A DNA stretch of 64,000 nt, from positions 771,705-835,704 of the forward strand of contig NZ_JABFDJ010000002.1 of the NCBI RefSeq assembly GCF_013403925.1. Direction: 5' to 3'. Below, one piece after another: positions 35,925 through 45,190 of the stretch. The position numbers and the translations under genes are program-made. Below the pieces are notes generated by a model. That model was not told the origin of the DNA and made no database searches. It saw only the letters and a list, made by a program, of their open reading frames with translations. Position 1 is the first letter of the stretch. Each line of letters starts with the position of its first letter. Origin of the DNA: Winogradskyella wichelsiae (lineage in GTDB: Bacteria > Bacteroidota > Bacteroidia > Flavobacteriales > Flavobacteriaceae).

Positions 35925-36482
35925 CTATATTCTGAAATTCTCGACAAACACTCTGTCATTCGACGTAATTTTGGCTGTGTAACTGCCTTTAAGAGTTTTG
36001 TCTAATTGGTACACACGATTTAGAACCTTACTTCCTTTTACTGTTTCAGAAAGAATTAACTCACCTTCATAGTATAGTTCAACGTTCATATTATCTGACT
36101 CTAAATCTAATTTTGAAATCAAAAGTTTAGCATTCTCATTTCTAACTAAAGGCTTGAAAATTACTTTTCTGCTAGAAGCTAAATAAGATACTAAATGGTT
36201 TTTTACTTCAATAGTATTAATTTCTATTTCGTAATCTCTGTCTACTTCAACAGTATACTTGCCATCTTTTAATTGTGTAAAATTAAAAAGTGAAGTAAGA
36301 GCACCAGAGTAATTTACTGTTCCGCTGTAAATAACTTCTCCAAAAGAATCAGAGACTGAAATTAAATTTCCTTTTTTAACATAGTTAGATGTTGGAGCCG
36401 CTTCTAAAGTTTCGGTAGCGTAGCTTGTAAATGATCCGATCATTACAGCTAGCATTAATATATTTTTAAATAGTGATTTCAT
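35925..36482 (-). CDS. small exported protein, paralogue A
   Basis: 185 residues from the ATG at 36480-36482; an ATG two codons upstream is possible. Signal peptide MKSLFKNILMLAVMIGSFTSYA, then beta-strand-rich modules: KKGNLISVSDSFGEVIYSG, and a second half beginning NAKLLISKLDLESDNMNVEL, each ending with a Y/F-rich strand (LNRVYQLDKTLKGSYTAKI, FVENFRI). No cysteines and no T9SS tail. I do not recognise a family; it resembles small Ig-like sandwich proteins. A paralogue lies at 37067-37624. Both have their own promoter and terminator. Confidence 0.7.
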   Translation of the reverse strand: MKSLFKNILMLAVMIGSFTSYATETLEAAPTSNYVKKGNLISVSDSFGEVIYSGTVNYSGALTSLFNFTQLKDGKYTVEVDRDYEIEINTIEVKNHLVSYLASSRKVIFKPLVRNENAKLLISKLDLESDNMNVELYYEGELILSETVKGSKVLNRVYQLDKTLKGSYTAKITSNDRVFVENFRI

Positions 36483-36510
36483 TATCAAATTTTGTAAAGT
36501 AATTATGGTA

Positions 36511-36544
36511 CAAATATATAACGCATTTTAAATGTGTAAAACAA
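36511..36544 (-). promoter_or_regulatory. promoter of paralogue A
   Basis: TATATTTG (complement of 36511-36518) with a TTG (complement of 36542-36544) 23 bases further upstream. The expected transcription start is about 20-25 bases before the ATG at 36482. Confidence 0.6.
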
Positions 36545-37009
36545 CGATTTTGGCTAATTTGTGTGCAAAATTAACCGTATCAATATTGTTGTGTTTTCTT
36601 TGGGTTAATATAGTATATATTATTGGTAATTTGCCATAGGTTTGTGATATGTGTCTAATTTTAGCGTTAAAAACTAATATCTATAATTTGAAAAACCATT
36701 TATATTTTATGTCTACCTATAATTTTTTGGGGTAGTTAAGGAATTTTTTGGTGTAATTTGTTTTTGTGGCTATTTTCTTAAGGGGTGTTTGTTGTTTAGG
36801 TTGTTAGTTTGTGCATTAAATTATTGATAAAAAAAACTCCTTAGCTATAGAAGGAATGTAGTTATAAATTCAATTGGGTTTTATTTATGTGGTATTGCAC
36901 TTTGTGGTATTGTGAATCCAAATTATTACGAAGATTTAGATGTGTATACTAAAGTGCAAAATAGATTTATTAATTGCTGAAGATAAATGAAGTGAAAATT
37001 AAGCATAAA
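36545..37009. other. intergenic region between the paralogues
   Basis: AT-rich, no open frame worth calling. Besides the 37-base repeat at 36607-36643 it contains a direct repeat of TGTGGTATTG near 36890-36920. It is partly homologous to the region upstream of paralogue B, as expected from duplication of the gene with its upstream DNA. Confidence 0.4.
36607..36643 (+). repeat. 37-base repeat shared with 37832-37868, copy 1
   Basis: The core TAGTATATATTATTGGTAAT is followed by TTGCCATAGGTTT. 34 of 37 bases match 37832-37868. It lies about 125 bases upstream of paralogue A. Candidate operator for the AraC regulator at 37909, or a remnant of duplication. Confidence 0.7.
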
Positions 37010-37035
37010 AAAAGTGGACCTTCGGGCCCACTTTT
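37010..37035 (-). terminator. intrinsic terminator
   Basis: Stem AAAAGTGG (37010-37017) with CCACTTTT (37028-37035), inner C/G pairs and an A-tract on the left that becomes the T-tract on the minus strand. It ends transcription of paralogue B. Confidence 0.85.
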
Positions 37036-37066
37036 AACTAAATAAACTTAATATGTAAAGAACAAT

Positions 37067-37624
37067 TTATATTTTAAAGTTTTCAATGTATTCACGATTA
37101 TTAGAACTTACAACTGCTGTGTATTCACCTTTAATCTTTTTATCCAATTTGTAAACTCTATTTATAATTTCACCTCCTTTTATGGTTTCTGTGTGAATTA
37201 ATTCATTTTCAAAATAAAGATCTACTTTCATCTCTGCAGAATTTAAGGCTAATTTAGAGATGATGATTCTGTCTTGTTCTACTCTAAATACAGGTTTAAA
37301 GAATTTTTCACTTCTTTGGTCAATAAAGCTAACGTTATTGTTTTTTATTTCAACTGTGTTTATTTCAATTTCAAAATCTTTATCAACTTCAATGATGTAA
37401 ACACCATCGTTTAATTGAGAAAAATCATAAAGACTGCTGATGTTTCCGTCAAAGTTGATTAATCCACTAAATACCACTGAGCCAGCTGCGTCAGTAACAG
37501 TGATTGAATTTCCCTTTTTTACACTATTAAAAGTAGGTATAACTTCTAATGTTGTCGTTGCGTAGCTTGTGCATGTTCCTAACATCACAGCTAATACTAA
37601 AATGTTTTTAAATAATGTTTTCAT
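37067..37624 (-). CDS. small exported protein, paralogue B
   Basis: 185 residues with signal peptide MKTLFKNILVLAVMLGTCTSYA. About half its residues match paralogue A, with the same order of segments (KKGNSITVTDAAGSVVFSG, EVDKDFEIEINTVEIKNN, IISKLALNSAEMKVDLYFE, NRVYKLDKKIKGEY) and the same FKI/FRI end. Function unknown. It is divergent from an AraC regulator gene that starts 285 bases away, so control by that protein is plausible. Confidence 0.75.
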   Translation of the reverse strand: MKTLFKNILVLAVMLGTCTSYATTTLEVIPTFNSVKKGNSITVTDAAGSVVFSGLINFDGNISSLYDFSQLNDGVYIIEVDKDFEIEINTVEIKNNNVSFIDQRSEKFFKPVFRVEQDRIIISKLALNSAEMKVDLYFENELIHTETIKGGEIINRVYKLDKKIKGEYTAVVSSNNREYIENFKI

Positions 37625-37735
37625 AATGTTTCTTTTTTGAGTTAAACTAAAATTTTAAAATCTGACTTTAATTATTTTCGTCTATCTTACTAAGTCTTGA
37701 CTTTTAAATTATTCAGTTCAAATGTTTTAACACTA

Positions 37736-37769
37736 CAAAGATATAGTGGCTTTTAGCTTTTGAAAACAA
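37736..37769 (-). promoter_or_regulatory. promoter of paralogue B
   Basis: TATCTTTG (complement of 37736-37743) with TTG (complement of 37767-37769) 23 bases upstream, the same spacing as the promoter of paralogue A. The leader would be about 105 bases. Confidence 0.55.
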
Positions 37770-37831
37770 GCATGTTGGCTGATATATATACTTAATTACC
37801 CTAATGGTTGTTATTATTGTATTATTGGGAC

Positions 37832-37868
37832 AAAATAGTATATATTATTGGTAATCTGCTATAGGTTT
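37832..37868 (+). repeat. 37-base repeat shared with 36607-36643, copy 2
   Basis: Lies 41 bases before the AraC start and upstream of that gene's TAACTTTG -7 box (37885-37892), a position suited to an operator. The AT-rich centre TATATATTA is nearly symmetric. Confidence 0.7.
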
Positions 37869-37908
37869 TAGATTCGAATAGATTTAACTTTGCCATAATT
37901 AATATATT

Positions 37909-38787
37909 ATGAACACAAGAAAACCTACTTTAGAAAAAATAAGCCCCGAATTTGGAAGTTCCATATTAGTAAGGAAGCATAAAATAGATGCGTATAAAGG
38001 TGAGGTAAAGCCTTATTGGCATTTCCATCCTGAAATAGAGTTGGTCTATGTTAATAAGGGACAAGGAAAACGCCATATAGGTAACCACTTATCTTACTTT
38101 AATAATAGTCAGTTATTATTAATAGGATCAAATTTACCGCATAATGGTTTTACCGATCGTCTAACTATAAATGGTTCTGAAACTTTAGTACAATTTAGAC
38201 CAGAGTTTTTAGGAAATCATTTTTTTGATATTCCAGAAATGGAAGCAATCAATAAATTATTTGAACTTTCTAAAAAAGGAATTCTATTTGGTGTTACCAC
38301 AAAATTAAAACTTGGAAAAAAAATTGAAAGACTAAATGAGAAAACAGGATTTAAAAGAATCTTAATTCTACTTGAGGTTTTGCATGGTTTGGCTAAGTCT
38401 GAAGATTATACCATATTAAATGCAGATGGTTTTGCTTTCGAAACAGAACCACAAGACAGTGCTAAGATTGATATTATCTTTAAGCATGTTAACCAGAACT
38501 TTAAAGAACACATTAGTTTAGATGAAATTTCTGATAAGGTAAGTATGACGGTCCCTGCCTTTTGTCGTTATTTTAAAAAGGTAACAGGTAAAACGTTTAC
38601 AAAGCTTGTTAATGAGTACCGAGTGGTGCATGCAACAAAGCTCCTTTCAGAAAGTCAAATGAGTATTGCAGATGTTAGTTTTGAATGTGGTTTTAATAAC
38701 TTTTCGCATTTTAATAAATTGTTTAAAGAGTTTACAGGCAAAAGTGCTTCTAAATATAGAGGAGAGCTAAAACTAATGGTTCAATAA
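37909..38787 (+). CDS. AraC-family regulator with cupin sensor domain
   Basis: 292 residues. Residues about 20-110 form a cupin-like beta-barrel (KPYWHFHPEIELVYVNKGQGKRHIG with the His cluster). Residues about 190-290 are the double helix-turn-helix (ISLDEISDKVSMTVPAFCRYFKKVTG, then ADVSFECGFNNFSHFNKLFKEFTGKSASKYR). The TAACTTTG box at 37885-37892 supports the start. It is unrelated in its N-terminal part to the regulator at 17042. It is divergent from the paralogue pair and followed after 9 bases by a small gene. Confidence 0.93.
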   Translation: MNTRKPTLEKISPEFGSSILVRKHKIDAYKGEVKPYWHFHPEIELVYVNKGQGKRHIGNHLSYFNNSQLLLIGSNLPHNGFTDRLTINGSETLVQFRPEFLGNHFFDIPEMEAINKLFELSKKGILFGVTTKLKLGKKIERLNEKTGFKRILILLEVLHGLAKSEDYTILNADGFAFETEPQDSAKIDIIFKHVNQNFKEHISLDEISDKVSMTVPAFCRYFKKVTGKTFTKLVNEYRVVHATKLLSESQMSIADVSFECGFNNFSHFNKLFKEFTGKSASKYRGELKLMVQ

Positions 38788-38796
38788 TATATAAGT

Positions 38797-38979
38797 ATGG
38801 ATGATAAAATAGAAAATGCAATAGCTTATTATACTAAGCAAGGTGATGCTGTAAATGCTAATAGCCAACTAACGGCTGATGAAATTATTCAATATGGTAA
38901 AGAAATGGCTGCAATTGAATATAAGTTGACGGCTTCAGAAGTGGCAAAAGAGAATTGGAATAATGCACCTATGTTTTAG
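38797..38979 (+). CDS. small acidic protein, co-transcribed with araC
   Basis: 60 residues (MDDKIENAIAYYTKQGDAVN... ending NNAPMF), soluble, probably helical, no signal peptide and no Cys. It starts 9 bases after the AraC stop, so it belongs to the same transcript. Its last bases overlap the 3' end of the convergent T9SS gene by 4. No family recognised. Confidence 0.7.
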   Translation: MDDKIENAIAYYTKQGDAVNANSQLTADEIIQYGKEMAAIEYKLTASEVAKENWNNAPMF

Positions 38980-41621
38980 CGTTTCAATGTAAAATGACCC
39001 GTATAAGTTGTTCCATTTTGGCGCTCTAAAACAAACCAATAATCACTTGTAGGCATTTGATTATTATTATAAGTTCCATCCCATCCTAGATTACTTGAAT
39101 TTAATTGTGTCATTAATTTACCATAACGATCATAAATAGATAGCATATTTAATGATTCTTTGGCTCCGTTAGTTAATTGCCATGTATCATTGATTCCATC
39201 TCCGTTTGGTGTAAAATATCTAGGGTAATACATTAAATAGACATCTTCTTTTATAATTCCGCAACCATTTTTATCTCTAACATATATAGAGTATTCGTCA
39301 ATATATAAGTTAGAAAACACATTACTATCTTGATAAATAATATCATCTAAGGAGTATTCATAATCTCCTAAACCTTCTATAAAGACAGAAATTACGTTGT
39401 TGCTATGTGTCCAATCAACAGTTTCAATTTCTAATACTGTTGCAATTTCAGACTCCGTAACAGTTATAGTTTTATCTATGCTACAAATTGTATTATTATA
39501 AGTATTTGAAATAGTAACTTTATATTGACCAGCTTCTTCTACAGTAATTATTCTAGTTGTTTCGCCTGTTGACCAATTATAACTATCAAATCCTTGGTCT
39601 GCAATAAGTTCAACTGAGTCGCCTTTGCAAATACTGACTTCATCAGTCATTAAAGTAATTTGTGGTATTGCATTAACATATAGTGTAATAAAATGTCCTA
39701 AGCCTAAGCAATCGTTATTTAATGCATTATCAACTCGTACGAAGATATTTTGAGTGAATGGATATTCTGCGTTTTCGTAATTTGAAATATTATTAATTGA
39801 ATTCGTTTCAGATAGTGCGTCCTCTTCGTTCAGATAAAAATTGATAATTAACTGTTGATTGACTGGAAATAACTCTTGAATCTCAGTAGCTACTGAGCTA
39901 AAATCAAACGTAGCAACGCCATCCGTATTGTTGTTACCATCATCACACTGATAAAATTCTTTTAAGAATGTACTTGGTATCTGAGTTGTTGAGACTTCTA
40001 AATTAACTTGAGAAATTTCAAAACAGCCATTAGAATTTTCTACCCTTGCAAATATGATATCGGAACCAACTGTTTCATTAACATATTGTAGAGTATTCAA
40101 AATAGGTTCAATTTTATTTTGAGCATTAAGTGCTGTTTCATGGAATGAAAAAGTTTCAGTAGTAATATTACTTATAATATCTGGTATCACCTCATTAAGG
40201 TTAAAAGAACTAAAACCATCCGTGTCGTCATCACATTGTATTAATTCCACAATTGGTTCCACAATTGGTTGCCCGAATATGGTTATAGTATCTATAATTA
40301 CATTATTTTCAGCACCTGCTGTGACTATTAATGAAACTTCATAATCCCCTTCTTCGTTAAAAATATGTAAAGGGTTTTCATCTGTTGAAGTAGTTCCATC
40401 ACCAAAATCCCATATAAGACTATCAAAAGGTTGAGTGTTATTTGTTAAATTAAAACTAGTGATGTCACCATAGCATAGATTAACAGCTTTAAAACTAGCA
40501 TTAAAAAAAGATTGAATAAATGGAGGTAATCCGTGTTTGGATATTTTACCGTTTAAAGATACCCCAGAATTCTCATAATTAGCCGCTAATCCTAAATAGT
40601 TAGGTTCGTGGATAACATCAAGATTACCAATTCCAAATTTAGCTAGATATATTTTACCGTTAGGCCCTAATTGTAATGATTTTCTCTGACTGTGAGATGT
40701 GGTAGAAAATAATAAAAATTCGGATAAAATAATTTGATCCATATTGGATTCTGAAATGTCATATTGATATATACCTTCATGCACAGTTGCATATAAAATT
40801 TGGCTATTAGGTGAAAACTCAATTCCATATGGAGATATGTTTGATGACAATAACATAGGATTTGATACTTGACCTGTGCTGGCGTTAAAATCGTACAATT
40901 TTAATTTATTTGAGACAGATCTAGCTAAAGCTAATTTTGTACCATCTGGAGAAATTTTTATTTGACCGATATAATCACCAAACTCTGTTTGTCTTACAGT
41001 ATCAACAGAGCTGCCAACAGCGCTAATTACTGGATCTACTTCTACACCATTTTCTGAAATTCTATAGGCTAGAAATTCGTTGTTTCCATATTTATGGCTC
41101 ACTACCCAATATTCATTAAGCGTAGCATGTTTTATTGCTGCCAATTTCTCAGTAATAGGTGTATAAAGCTGTATATTTTTATTACTTGTAATACCTCCAA
41201 AACCCATATTTAATGTCATATCTACTTCAGAGTATTGTAAGCCATAACGTCCCCCTTGAGCATCTGCTGTGAAAATATAATATATGTTCTGATAATTTGG
41301 TTTGGGTGTAATAATCGCAGAATGAGTACTTGAAGTATCTCCATTTAATCCTGAACCATTATGCATTATGCTATGACTTGCATCGTATACAGTAATTCCA
41401 TCGGTATAGAATAATAAGTTTCCATTACTGTCCGATATACTTGCACAACCTTCTGTAGTATTTATTTCTCCATCTAATAAGGCTACTGGCTGTACGCTAT
41501 TAAAGTCTAGCCCTGCATTTCCCCCAAAATACCAAATATTAGTTTCTTTTTGAGCAAGGCACGTAAAATTGTTAGCAATAAGAAAGAAAGTGTATAGTGT
41601 ATATTTCAATAAATTTTCCAT
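38976..41621 (-). CDS. T9SS type B sorted surface protein with PKD domain
   Basis: 881 residues. Signal peptide 1-23 (FFLIANNFTCLAQ). Residues about 25-370 look like a beta-propeller of short repeats (GNLLFYTDGITVYD, NIYYIFTADAQGGRYG, ISPDGTKLALARS, FSPNSQILYATVHEG). A PKD domain at about 395-445 carries IWDFGDGTTSTDENPLHIF. The end is the gliding-motility-type C-terminal domain: YFTPNGDGINDTWQL, IYDRYGKLM and WDGTYNNNQMPTSDYWF, closing in FTLKR. Such tails direct export by the type IX system. Role likely adhesion or surface binding; the exact function is unknown. Confidence 0.92.
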   Translation of the reverse strand: MENLLKYTLYTFFLIANNFTCLAQKETNIWYFGGNAGLDFNSVQPVALLDGEINTTEGCASISDSNGNLLFYTDGITVYDASHSIMHNGSGLNGDTSSTHSAIITPKPNYQNIYYIFTADAQGGRYGLQYSEVDMTLNMGFGGITSNKNIQLYTPITEKLAAIKHATLNEYWVVSHKYGNNEFLAYRISENGVEVDPVISAVGSSVDTVRQTEFGDYIGQIKISPDGTKLALARSVSNKLKLYDFNASTGQVSNPMLLSSNISPYGIEFSPNSQILYATVHEGIYQYDISESNMDQIILSEFLLFSTTSHSQRKSLQLGPNGKIYLAKFGIGNLDVIHEPNYLGLAANYENSGVSLNGKISKHGLPPFIQSFFNASFKAVNLCYGDITSFNLTNNTQPFDSLIWDFGDGTTSTDENPLHIFNEEGDYEVSLIVTAGAENNVIIDTITIFGQPIVEPIVELIQCDDDTDGFSSFNLNEVIPDIISNITTETFSFHETALNAQNKIEPILNTLQYVNETVGSDIIFARVENSNGCFEISQVNLEVSTTQIPSTFLKEFYQCDDGNNNTDGVATFDFSSVATEIQELFPVNQQLIINFYLNEEDALSETNSINNISNYENAEYPFTQNIFVRVDNALNNDCLGLGHFITLYVNAIPQITLMTDEVSICKGDSVELIADQGFDSYNWSTGETTRIITVEEAGQYKVTISNTYNNTICSIDKTITVTESEIATVLEIETVDWTHSNNVISVFIEGLGDYEYSLDDIIYQDSNVFSNLYIDEYSIYVRDKNGCGIIKEDVYLMYYPRYFTPNGDGINDTWQLTNGAKESLNMLSIYDRYGKLMTQLNSSNLGWDGTYNNNQMPTSDYWFVLERQNGTTYTGHFTLKR

Positions 41622-41711
41622 TTTGGCTTTATTTTATGGTTTTAATTGAATTTGAGAAATTACGATATATGTTTTCTAATTTAGTATGTCATAATAAATT
41701 AATAATAGTAA

Positions 41712-42374
41712 TTATAGATTTCCTTCCCATTCAGCAAAGAACTGCTTCAAAAAACCTTCCATATATAAATGTCTTTCAGTAGCAATTTGCTTACCTGTTT
41801 TGGTGTTCATTTTATCTTTTAGTAATAACAATTTTTCATAAAAATGATTAATTGTTGGTGCTTCAGAATTTTTATATTCTGATTTAGACATCGCTAAGTT
41901 TGGCTCAATCTCAGGGTTATATAATGCTCTATTTTTAAATCCACCATAGTTAAAGCAACGCGCAATACCAACAGCACCGATGGCGTCTAAGCGATCTGCA
42001 TCTTGTACCACTTCCATTTCCTTAGAATTAAACGATGTATTTAAGTCAAATGAATTTTTAAAAGACATGTTATCAATTATCTGAGTTACATGTTTTATAA
42101 TTTCAGGAGCTACATTTTGTTTTATAAGAAACGTACTAGCTACTTTAGAACCCAAAGTTTCGTCTCCATCATGAAATTTAGGATCCGCAATGTCGTGTAG
42201 CAATGCAGCCAATGCAACAACTGTTAAATCTACATTTTCTTGTTCAGCAATTAGTAAACTGTTTTTGTAGACACGTTCTATATGAAACCAATCGTGGCCA
42301 CCTTCGGCATTTTTAAGTTCTGTTTTAACGAAGTCAATCGTTGCTTCGGTGAGTTTTGCATCTAAAGTCGTCAT
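41712..42374 (-). CDS. HD-domain phosphohydrolase
   Basis: 220 residues with the metal ligands of an HD hydrolase: H31 (HDWFHIERV), H60-D61 (ALLHDIADPKF) and the later Asp in VVQDADRLDAIGA. Close to YpgQ/YedJ-type enzymes that hydrolyse nucleotides. Cytoplasmic. It starts 9 bases after the stop of the desaturase gene on the same strand, suggesting shared transcription. Confidence 0.9.
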   Translation of the reverse strand: MTTLDAKLTEATIDFVKTELKNAEGGHDWFHIERVYKNSLLIAEQENVDLTVVALAALLHDIADPKFHDGDETLGSKVASTFLIKQNVAPEIIKHVTQIIDNMSFKNSFDLNTSFNSKEMEVVQDADRLDAIGAVGIARCFNYGGFKNRALYNPEIEPNLAMSKSEYKNSEAPTINHFYEKLLLLKDKMNTKTGKQIATERHLYMEGFLKQFFAEWEGNL

Positions 42375-42383
42375 AATAAACTA

Positions 42384-43364
42384 TTATGCAGGGTCTACCC
42401 ATTTAAATTGAAATGAGTTTTCAGGAATTTTAATACGCTCCGATAAACGATACATTCTAGGAGGTAGTTTCATTAAGTAATCTCTTGCTTTTTCGGCCTC
42501 TTCGTTTAAACCGGTCATATTTCCAATTTCCCAACGATCAATTAGTTTTTGTAAAATATCTACATAATCGTTAGATGTGTACACACCAATACGTTGTGCA
42601 GTGTTAGAAAATTCTTCAAAAGCAGTACCTATACTTTCTCCAGATTCTCTTAAGAAATGTGCTGGCATGGCAATTTTACGCTTCATCATATCATGAAAAG
42701 CCATCATCATTTGGCTAGGATCTACAGCAAAAATACGCTCTACAAACTCTGAATAGGCGTGGTGGTGACGCATCTCATCACCAGAAATAATTTTACACAT
42801 TTTAGCCAATTGCTTATTGCCTTTTTGCTTGGCAATTTTAGCCACACGATTATGAGAAACATAAGTTGCTAATTCTTGAAAACTAGTATAAACAAAGTTT
42901 TTATAAGGATCTCTACCTGTGCCAATATCAAAACCATCATTAATTAAATACTGTGTGGTTTTCTCAATTTCGCGCATGTTTACACGCCCAGATAAGTATA
43001 AGTATTTATTTAGAACATCACCATGTCTATTTTCTTCACCTGTCCAATGTCTTAACCAGGTAGACCATCCATTACGTTCAATTTGGTCAACTCCTTCTAC
43101 GTCCATTAACCAAGATTCGTAACTTGGTAAAGCTTCTTCAGTTATCATATCACCAACTAAGACCACCCAGAAATCGTAAGGTAATTCTTTAGAAAGTTCT
43201 CTAATTTCTTTCACTTCTTCAAAAAATGAATCTTTTGTAGAATCTGGTAAAAAATCAGTGGGTTGCCATATTTTTTCAACAGGAATTAAATATTTTTCAA
43301 TAAGTGATTGTACATCTTTTTCGAGATGCTGCATTACTTCTAGTCTTACATTTTTTAACGACAT
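42384..43364 (-). CDS. acyl-ACP desaturase (ferritin-like diiron enzyme)
   Basis: 326 residues. The diiron ligands are visible: E76/E77 region (MITEEALPSYE), EENRH at 110-114 and DEMRHH at 196-201, with E164 between. This is the soluble plant/actinobacterial-type acyl-[acyl-carrier-protein] desaturase, not the membrane His-box type. It introduces a double bond in acyl-ACP with O2. Followed by the HD gene and preceded by plsC (22 bases), consistent with membrane lipid synthesis. Confidence 0.95.
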   Translation of the reverse strand: MSLKNVRLEVMQHLEKDVQSLIEKYLIPVEKIWQPTDFLPDSTKDSFFEEVKEIRELSKELPYDFWVVLVGDMITEEALPSYESWLMDVEGVDQIERNGWSTWLRHWTGEENRHGDVLNKYLYLSGRVNMREIEKTTQYLINDGFDIGTGRDPYKNFVYTSFQELATYVSHNRVAKIAKQKGNKQLAKMCKIISGDEMRHHHAYSEFVERIFAVDPSQMMMAFHDMMKRKIAMPAHFLRESGESIGTAFEEFSNTAQRIGVYTSNDYVDILQKLIDRWEIGNMTGLNEEAEKARDYLMKLPPRMYRLSERIKIPENSFQFKWVDPA

Positions 43365-43386
43365 CTTTCAGGGATTTTTGAGAAGA

Positions 43387-44124
43387 TTACTTCTCGATTG
43401 CATTAATAATAGTCTGTTCTACTTGCTGAATTAATTCAGTCTTATCTGTAAAGTTAATAATTTCTACGGGCTTATGTACGGTAAATGTCATATGATTTCC
43501 TATTCCCATAGGAAAGTTACCGTAGCGTAACATCTTCCAAGAGTTATTTACAGTGACAGGAAGTATAAGTGCAGAGGGCACTTTTTTAATCAACATTTCT
43601 AACCCTTTAGTTTTAAAAGGTCTTGGTTTTCCGTCTTTACTTCGGGTGCCTTCAGGGAAAATTACAGCGGCTCTTTTTGTTTCTTCAATATAAGAGCCAA
43701 AGGTCATCATTGCAGATAAAGATTGTCTTGGATTTTTTCGATCTATTAAAACAGAACCACCATGTCTTAAATTATAAGATACACTTGGTATGCCTTTACC
43801 TAGTTCTTTTTTAGATACAAATTTTACATGATGCTTACGCATATACCACATAATTGGTGATATATCGAACATGCTTTGATGGTTGGATACTATAATTATT
43901 GGGCGTTCTGTGTTTAGTATATGAGGGTTATAAAAAGAAATTCTAGTGCCCAACAAATTAAGACATCTCATGATAAAAAACTGTAATGCATCTACTGTTT
44001 TTTTTAATCCTTTATAACCAAAAAGATTATAGCTTAACCATTGGATGGGGTGAAAAACAACCAAGGTGAAACCAAAACATAAATAGAATACAACAGAAAG
44101 GGGATAGGCTAATAGTTTTTGCAC
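43387..44124 (-). CDS. plsC: 1-acyl-sn-glycerol-3-phosphate acyltransferase
   Basis: 245 residues with an N-terminal membrane anchor (residues about 1-30). Catalytic block NHQSMFD (H and D of HX4D), substrate block FPEGTRS, and a later PVTVNNSW. It adds the second acyl chain in phosphatidic acid synthesis at the inner membrane. First in a minus-strand set with the desaturase and HD genes. Confidence 0.93.
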   Translation of the reverse strand: MQKLLAYPLSVVFYLCFGFTLVVFHPIQWLSYNLFGYKGLKKTVDALQFFIMRCLNLLGTRISFYNPHILNTERPIIIVSNHQSMFDISPIMWYMRKHHVKFVSKKELGKGIPSVSYNLRHGGSVLIDRKNPRQSLSAMMTFGSYIEETKRAAVIFPEGTRSKDGKPRPFKTKGLEMLIKKVPSALILPVTVNNSWKMLRYGNFPMGIGNHMTFTVHKPVEIINFTDKTELIQQVEQTIINAIEK

Positions 44125-44222
44125 GTTACTAAATTTGTTTGGACAAAAATAATCAAAATCTTAAAGTTTGATGCTCTTTTTTGTGAGATGAAAATATCTA
44201 TTGGTATTACGTATAAAAACAA

Positions 44223-44248
44223 AAAACCACGATGATTATCGTGGTTTT
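44223..44248. terminator. bidirectional intrinsic terminator
   Basis: AAAACCACGAT (44223-44233) and ATCGTGGTTTT (44238-44248) over a GATT loop, with A/T flanks. It lies 32 bases past the stop of the bacilliredoxin gene and upstream of plsC. Confidence 0.9.
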
Positions 44249-44280
44249 AATTACTTATGGTTTTCTAACGGTTTGTTATT

Positions 44281-44691
44281 TTAGCAATGGTCGTTATAAG
44301 CATCTTTAAGGTTTTCTGCAATTAATTCAGCAGGACGACCCTCAATGTGATGACGCTCTAACATGTGTACTAATTCGCCATCTTTAAATAAAGCCATACA
44401 TGGAGAACTTGGAGGAAAAGGAACCATATGTGCTCTTGCTGCATCAACAGCTTCTTTATCTACACCTGCAAAAACAGTAACGATATGGTCTGGTTTTTTT
44501 GCGTTTTCTAAGCTCATTCTAGATCCTGGTCTAGCATTTGCTGCGGCACATCCACAAACAGAATTTACAACCACTAAAGTTGTTCCTTCTTTTGCAATAG
44601 CATTTTCTACAGCTTCTGATGTGTGTAATTCTTCAAAACCAAATTTGGTTAAATCCTCACGCATTGGTTTTACTAATTCTGCTGGATACAT
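44281..44691 (-). CDS. bacilliredoxin (BrxA/BrxB, YphP family)
   Basis: 136 residues, normal for the family. The active-site motif CGC is at 46-48 (NSVCGCAAANARPG). Also seen are a YPAELVKPMREDL start and the cis-Pro region VPFPPSSPC. Bacilliredoxins remove bacillithiol from protein thiols; use of bacillithiol by this organism is inferred. Has its own terminator. Confidence 0.95.
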   Translation of the reverse strand: MYPAELVKPMREDLTKFGFEELHTSEAVENAIAKEGTTLVVVNSVCGCAAANARPGSRMSLENAKKPDHIVTVFAGVDKEAVDAARAHMVPFPPSSPCMALFKDGELVHMLERHHIEGRPAELIAENLKDAYNDHC

Positions 44692-45190
44692 ATTTCTTTC
44701 TTTTTAATTAATCTTTTTTTGAGCTACAAAGGTAATGAAAAATAGTAGGCAGAATTCAGTGATCAGTTTGCAGTTTAAATGATGTCATTTTGTTTTTCAA
44801 TAGTATAACAAAACTATAGGCTAAAGGTGTGTTGAATATTATTAACAACATTGTATGTTGAGATACTATTAACCTGATAGTTTTATGATCAATAGCATAA
44901 TTATCCATTAATAATAAGTATTAGACGTGTTTACATCAATTAAACCATTAGGGTCATTTACTAAACGAGGCTCGTTAAATGTTTTGGTTGTGTTTTGTTG
45001 TGTGTCGTTATTAGAAATGTTGCTAATAGTAATTAGCATTCTTGTGTATAATCTAAATAGTATAATAATTTGGTATTGGTTATATTTATATGGTGCGATT
45101 TTATATAAAAGGTTTTGTACAAAACGTAACAAAATGTAATTCCATACAACTAACAAATAGTATCTTTGAATTTCAAATTAAAATTAAAAT
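44692..45190. other. intergenic region, promoter of the TerB-DnaJ gene at its right end
   Basis: About 500 AT-rich bases between divergent genes. Two overlapping frames of 70-82 codons exist on opposite strands (44908-45156) but show no protein-like features. TATCTTTG at 45161-45168, 22 bases before the ATG at 45191, is a good -7 box for the plus-strand gene. Nothing else is recognised. Confidence 0.5.

Noticed and set aside
36607..37868. CRISPR-like array from the repeated 37-base block
   Set aside because: Only two copies, about 1.2 kb apart, with no regular spacers and no cas genes.
44908..45156. Overlapping open frames of 82 (minus) and 70 (plus) codons
   Set aside because: They are on opposite strands of the same AT-rich DNA, have odd composition and no ribosome-binding or family signals.
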